A DNA stretch of 64,000 bases from Lentisphaerae bacterium ADurb.Bin242 (GTDB lineage Bacteria; Verrucomicrobiota; Lentisphaeria; Victivallales; UBA1829), in assembly GCA_002069785.1 (NCBI GenBank), contig MWCA01000002.1, positions 62,001 through 126,000 on the forward strand. Reading direction: 5' to 3'. Shown piece after piece: positions 63,898 to 64,000 of the stretch. The position numbers and the translations under genes are program-made. Position 1 is the first letter of the stretch. Every line of letters begins with the position of its first letter. The notes beneath the pieces are model-generated. The model had not been told where the DNA came from and searched no databases. It saw nothing but the letters and a program-made list of their open reading frames with translations.

Positions 63898-64000
63898 ATG
63901 ATTACGGATATTTACAGCTGGTTTTCTCTTTTCGGACAGAAGATTCCGCCCGCCTGGCTCCATTTCGGATGGCTGGCGGGAATCGGCGTTCTTCTGCTTT
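63898..64000 (+). CDS. Second half of tandem copy 3 (cut by window edge)
   Basis: From ATG 63898, in the same frame as the stopped first half, the sequence reads MITDIYSWFSLFGQKIPPAW and LHFGWLAGIGVLLL, matching copies 1 and 2 at the start of their next loop and helix. A very good ribosome site, AAAGGAGGGAACC, stands directly before the ATG and after the stop, so this half can be translated as a separate protein. The rest lies outside the window. Confidence 0.6.
   Translation, partial: MITDIYSWFSLFGQKIPPAWLHFGWLAGIGVLLL

Noticed and set aside
1-64000. CRISPR arrays, insertion sequences, tRNA and rRNA genes
   Set aside because: No regularly spaced repeats, no transposase-like protein and no cloverleaf or rRNA stretch was noticed on reading; small tRNAs could be missed without a folding program.

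Overview
The window looks like chromosomal DNA from a polysaccharide-degrading bacterium of the PVC group, most likely Lentisphaerota (Victivallis-like). Three things point there: several prepilin-like proteins with the helix [22 protein letters not shown]4838/DUF4450/GHL6-type secreted or cytoplasmic glycosidases placed beside LacI, GntR and AraC regulators, and many large membrane proteins ending in a pseudopilin-like head. The lineage is inferred from family content only; no rRNA, tRNA or other marker gene was seen.

Layout. (1) 1-7465, plus strand: a carbohydrate operon with a partial TIM-barrel glycosidase, an M28 peptidase/AAC(3) acetyltransferase fusion and a DUF4450-like glycosidase. 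(2) 7598-21253, plus strand: a YtrA-type GntR repressor behind a palindromic operator, three tandem paralogous ABC-2 permeases with large extra domains, one ABC ATPase, then seven genes for mostly uncharacterised membrane proteins. (3) 21530-30473, minus strand: GH29 fucosidase-like enzyme, SGNH esterase, two DUF4838 glycosidases, two pseudopilins and a secreted protein, with a divergent LacI regulator at 30664-31728. (4) 31951-39474, minus: a GntR/LacI hybrid regulator, a pseudopilin and two secreted proteins that share a binding module. (5) 39712-41318, plus: a membrane protein and a lipoprotein. (6) 41367-45668: an AraC regulator divergent from a GHL6-like glycosidase and a ManA-like cupin. 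(7) 45692-51076, minus: another GntR-type regulator, a pseudopilin and a GH20-like secreted enzyme. (8) 51166-56337, minus: three membrane proteins with pseudopilin-like heads, one frameshifted and one with a GYF-like N-terminus. (9) 56600-58918, plus: an oxidoreductase remnant and an orphan histidine kinase. (10) 59033-64000, plus: a tandem array of three more membrane/pseudopilin-head paralogs, the third split by a stop codon and cut by the window edge.

Two themes recur. First, a cassette of regulator, pseudopilin and secreted glycosidase occurs three times with unrelated enzymes; two of these plus one further promoter share a -35/-10 layout, and a LacI-like site recurs at three promoters. 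This suggests each sugar-use locus carries its own pilin-like subunit. Second, a large set of multi-pass membrane proteins ends in a domain resembling the head of GspG or of H-X9-DG pseudopilins, without the pilin N-terminal helix. What these proteins do is not known to me; they are the best candidate here for an undescribed system.
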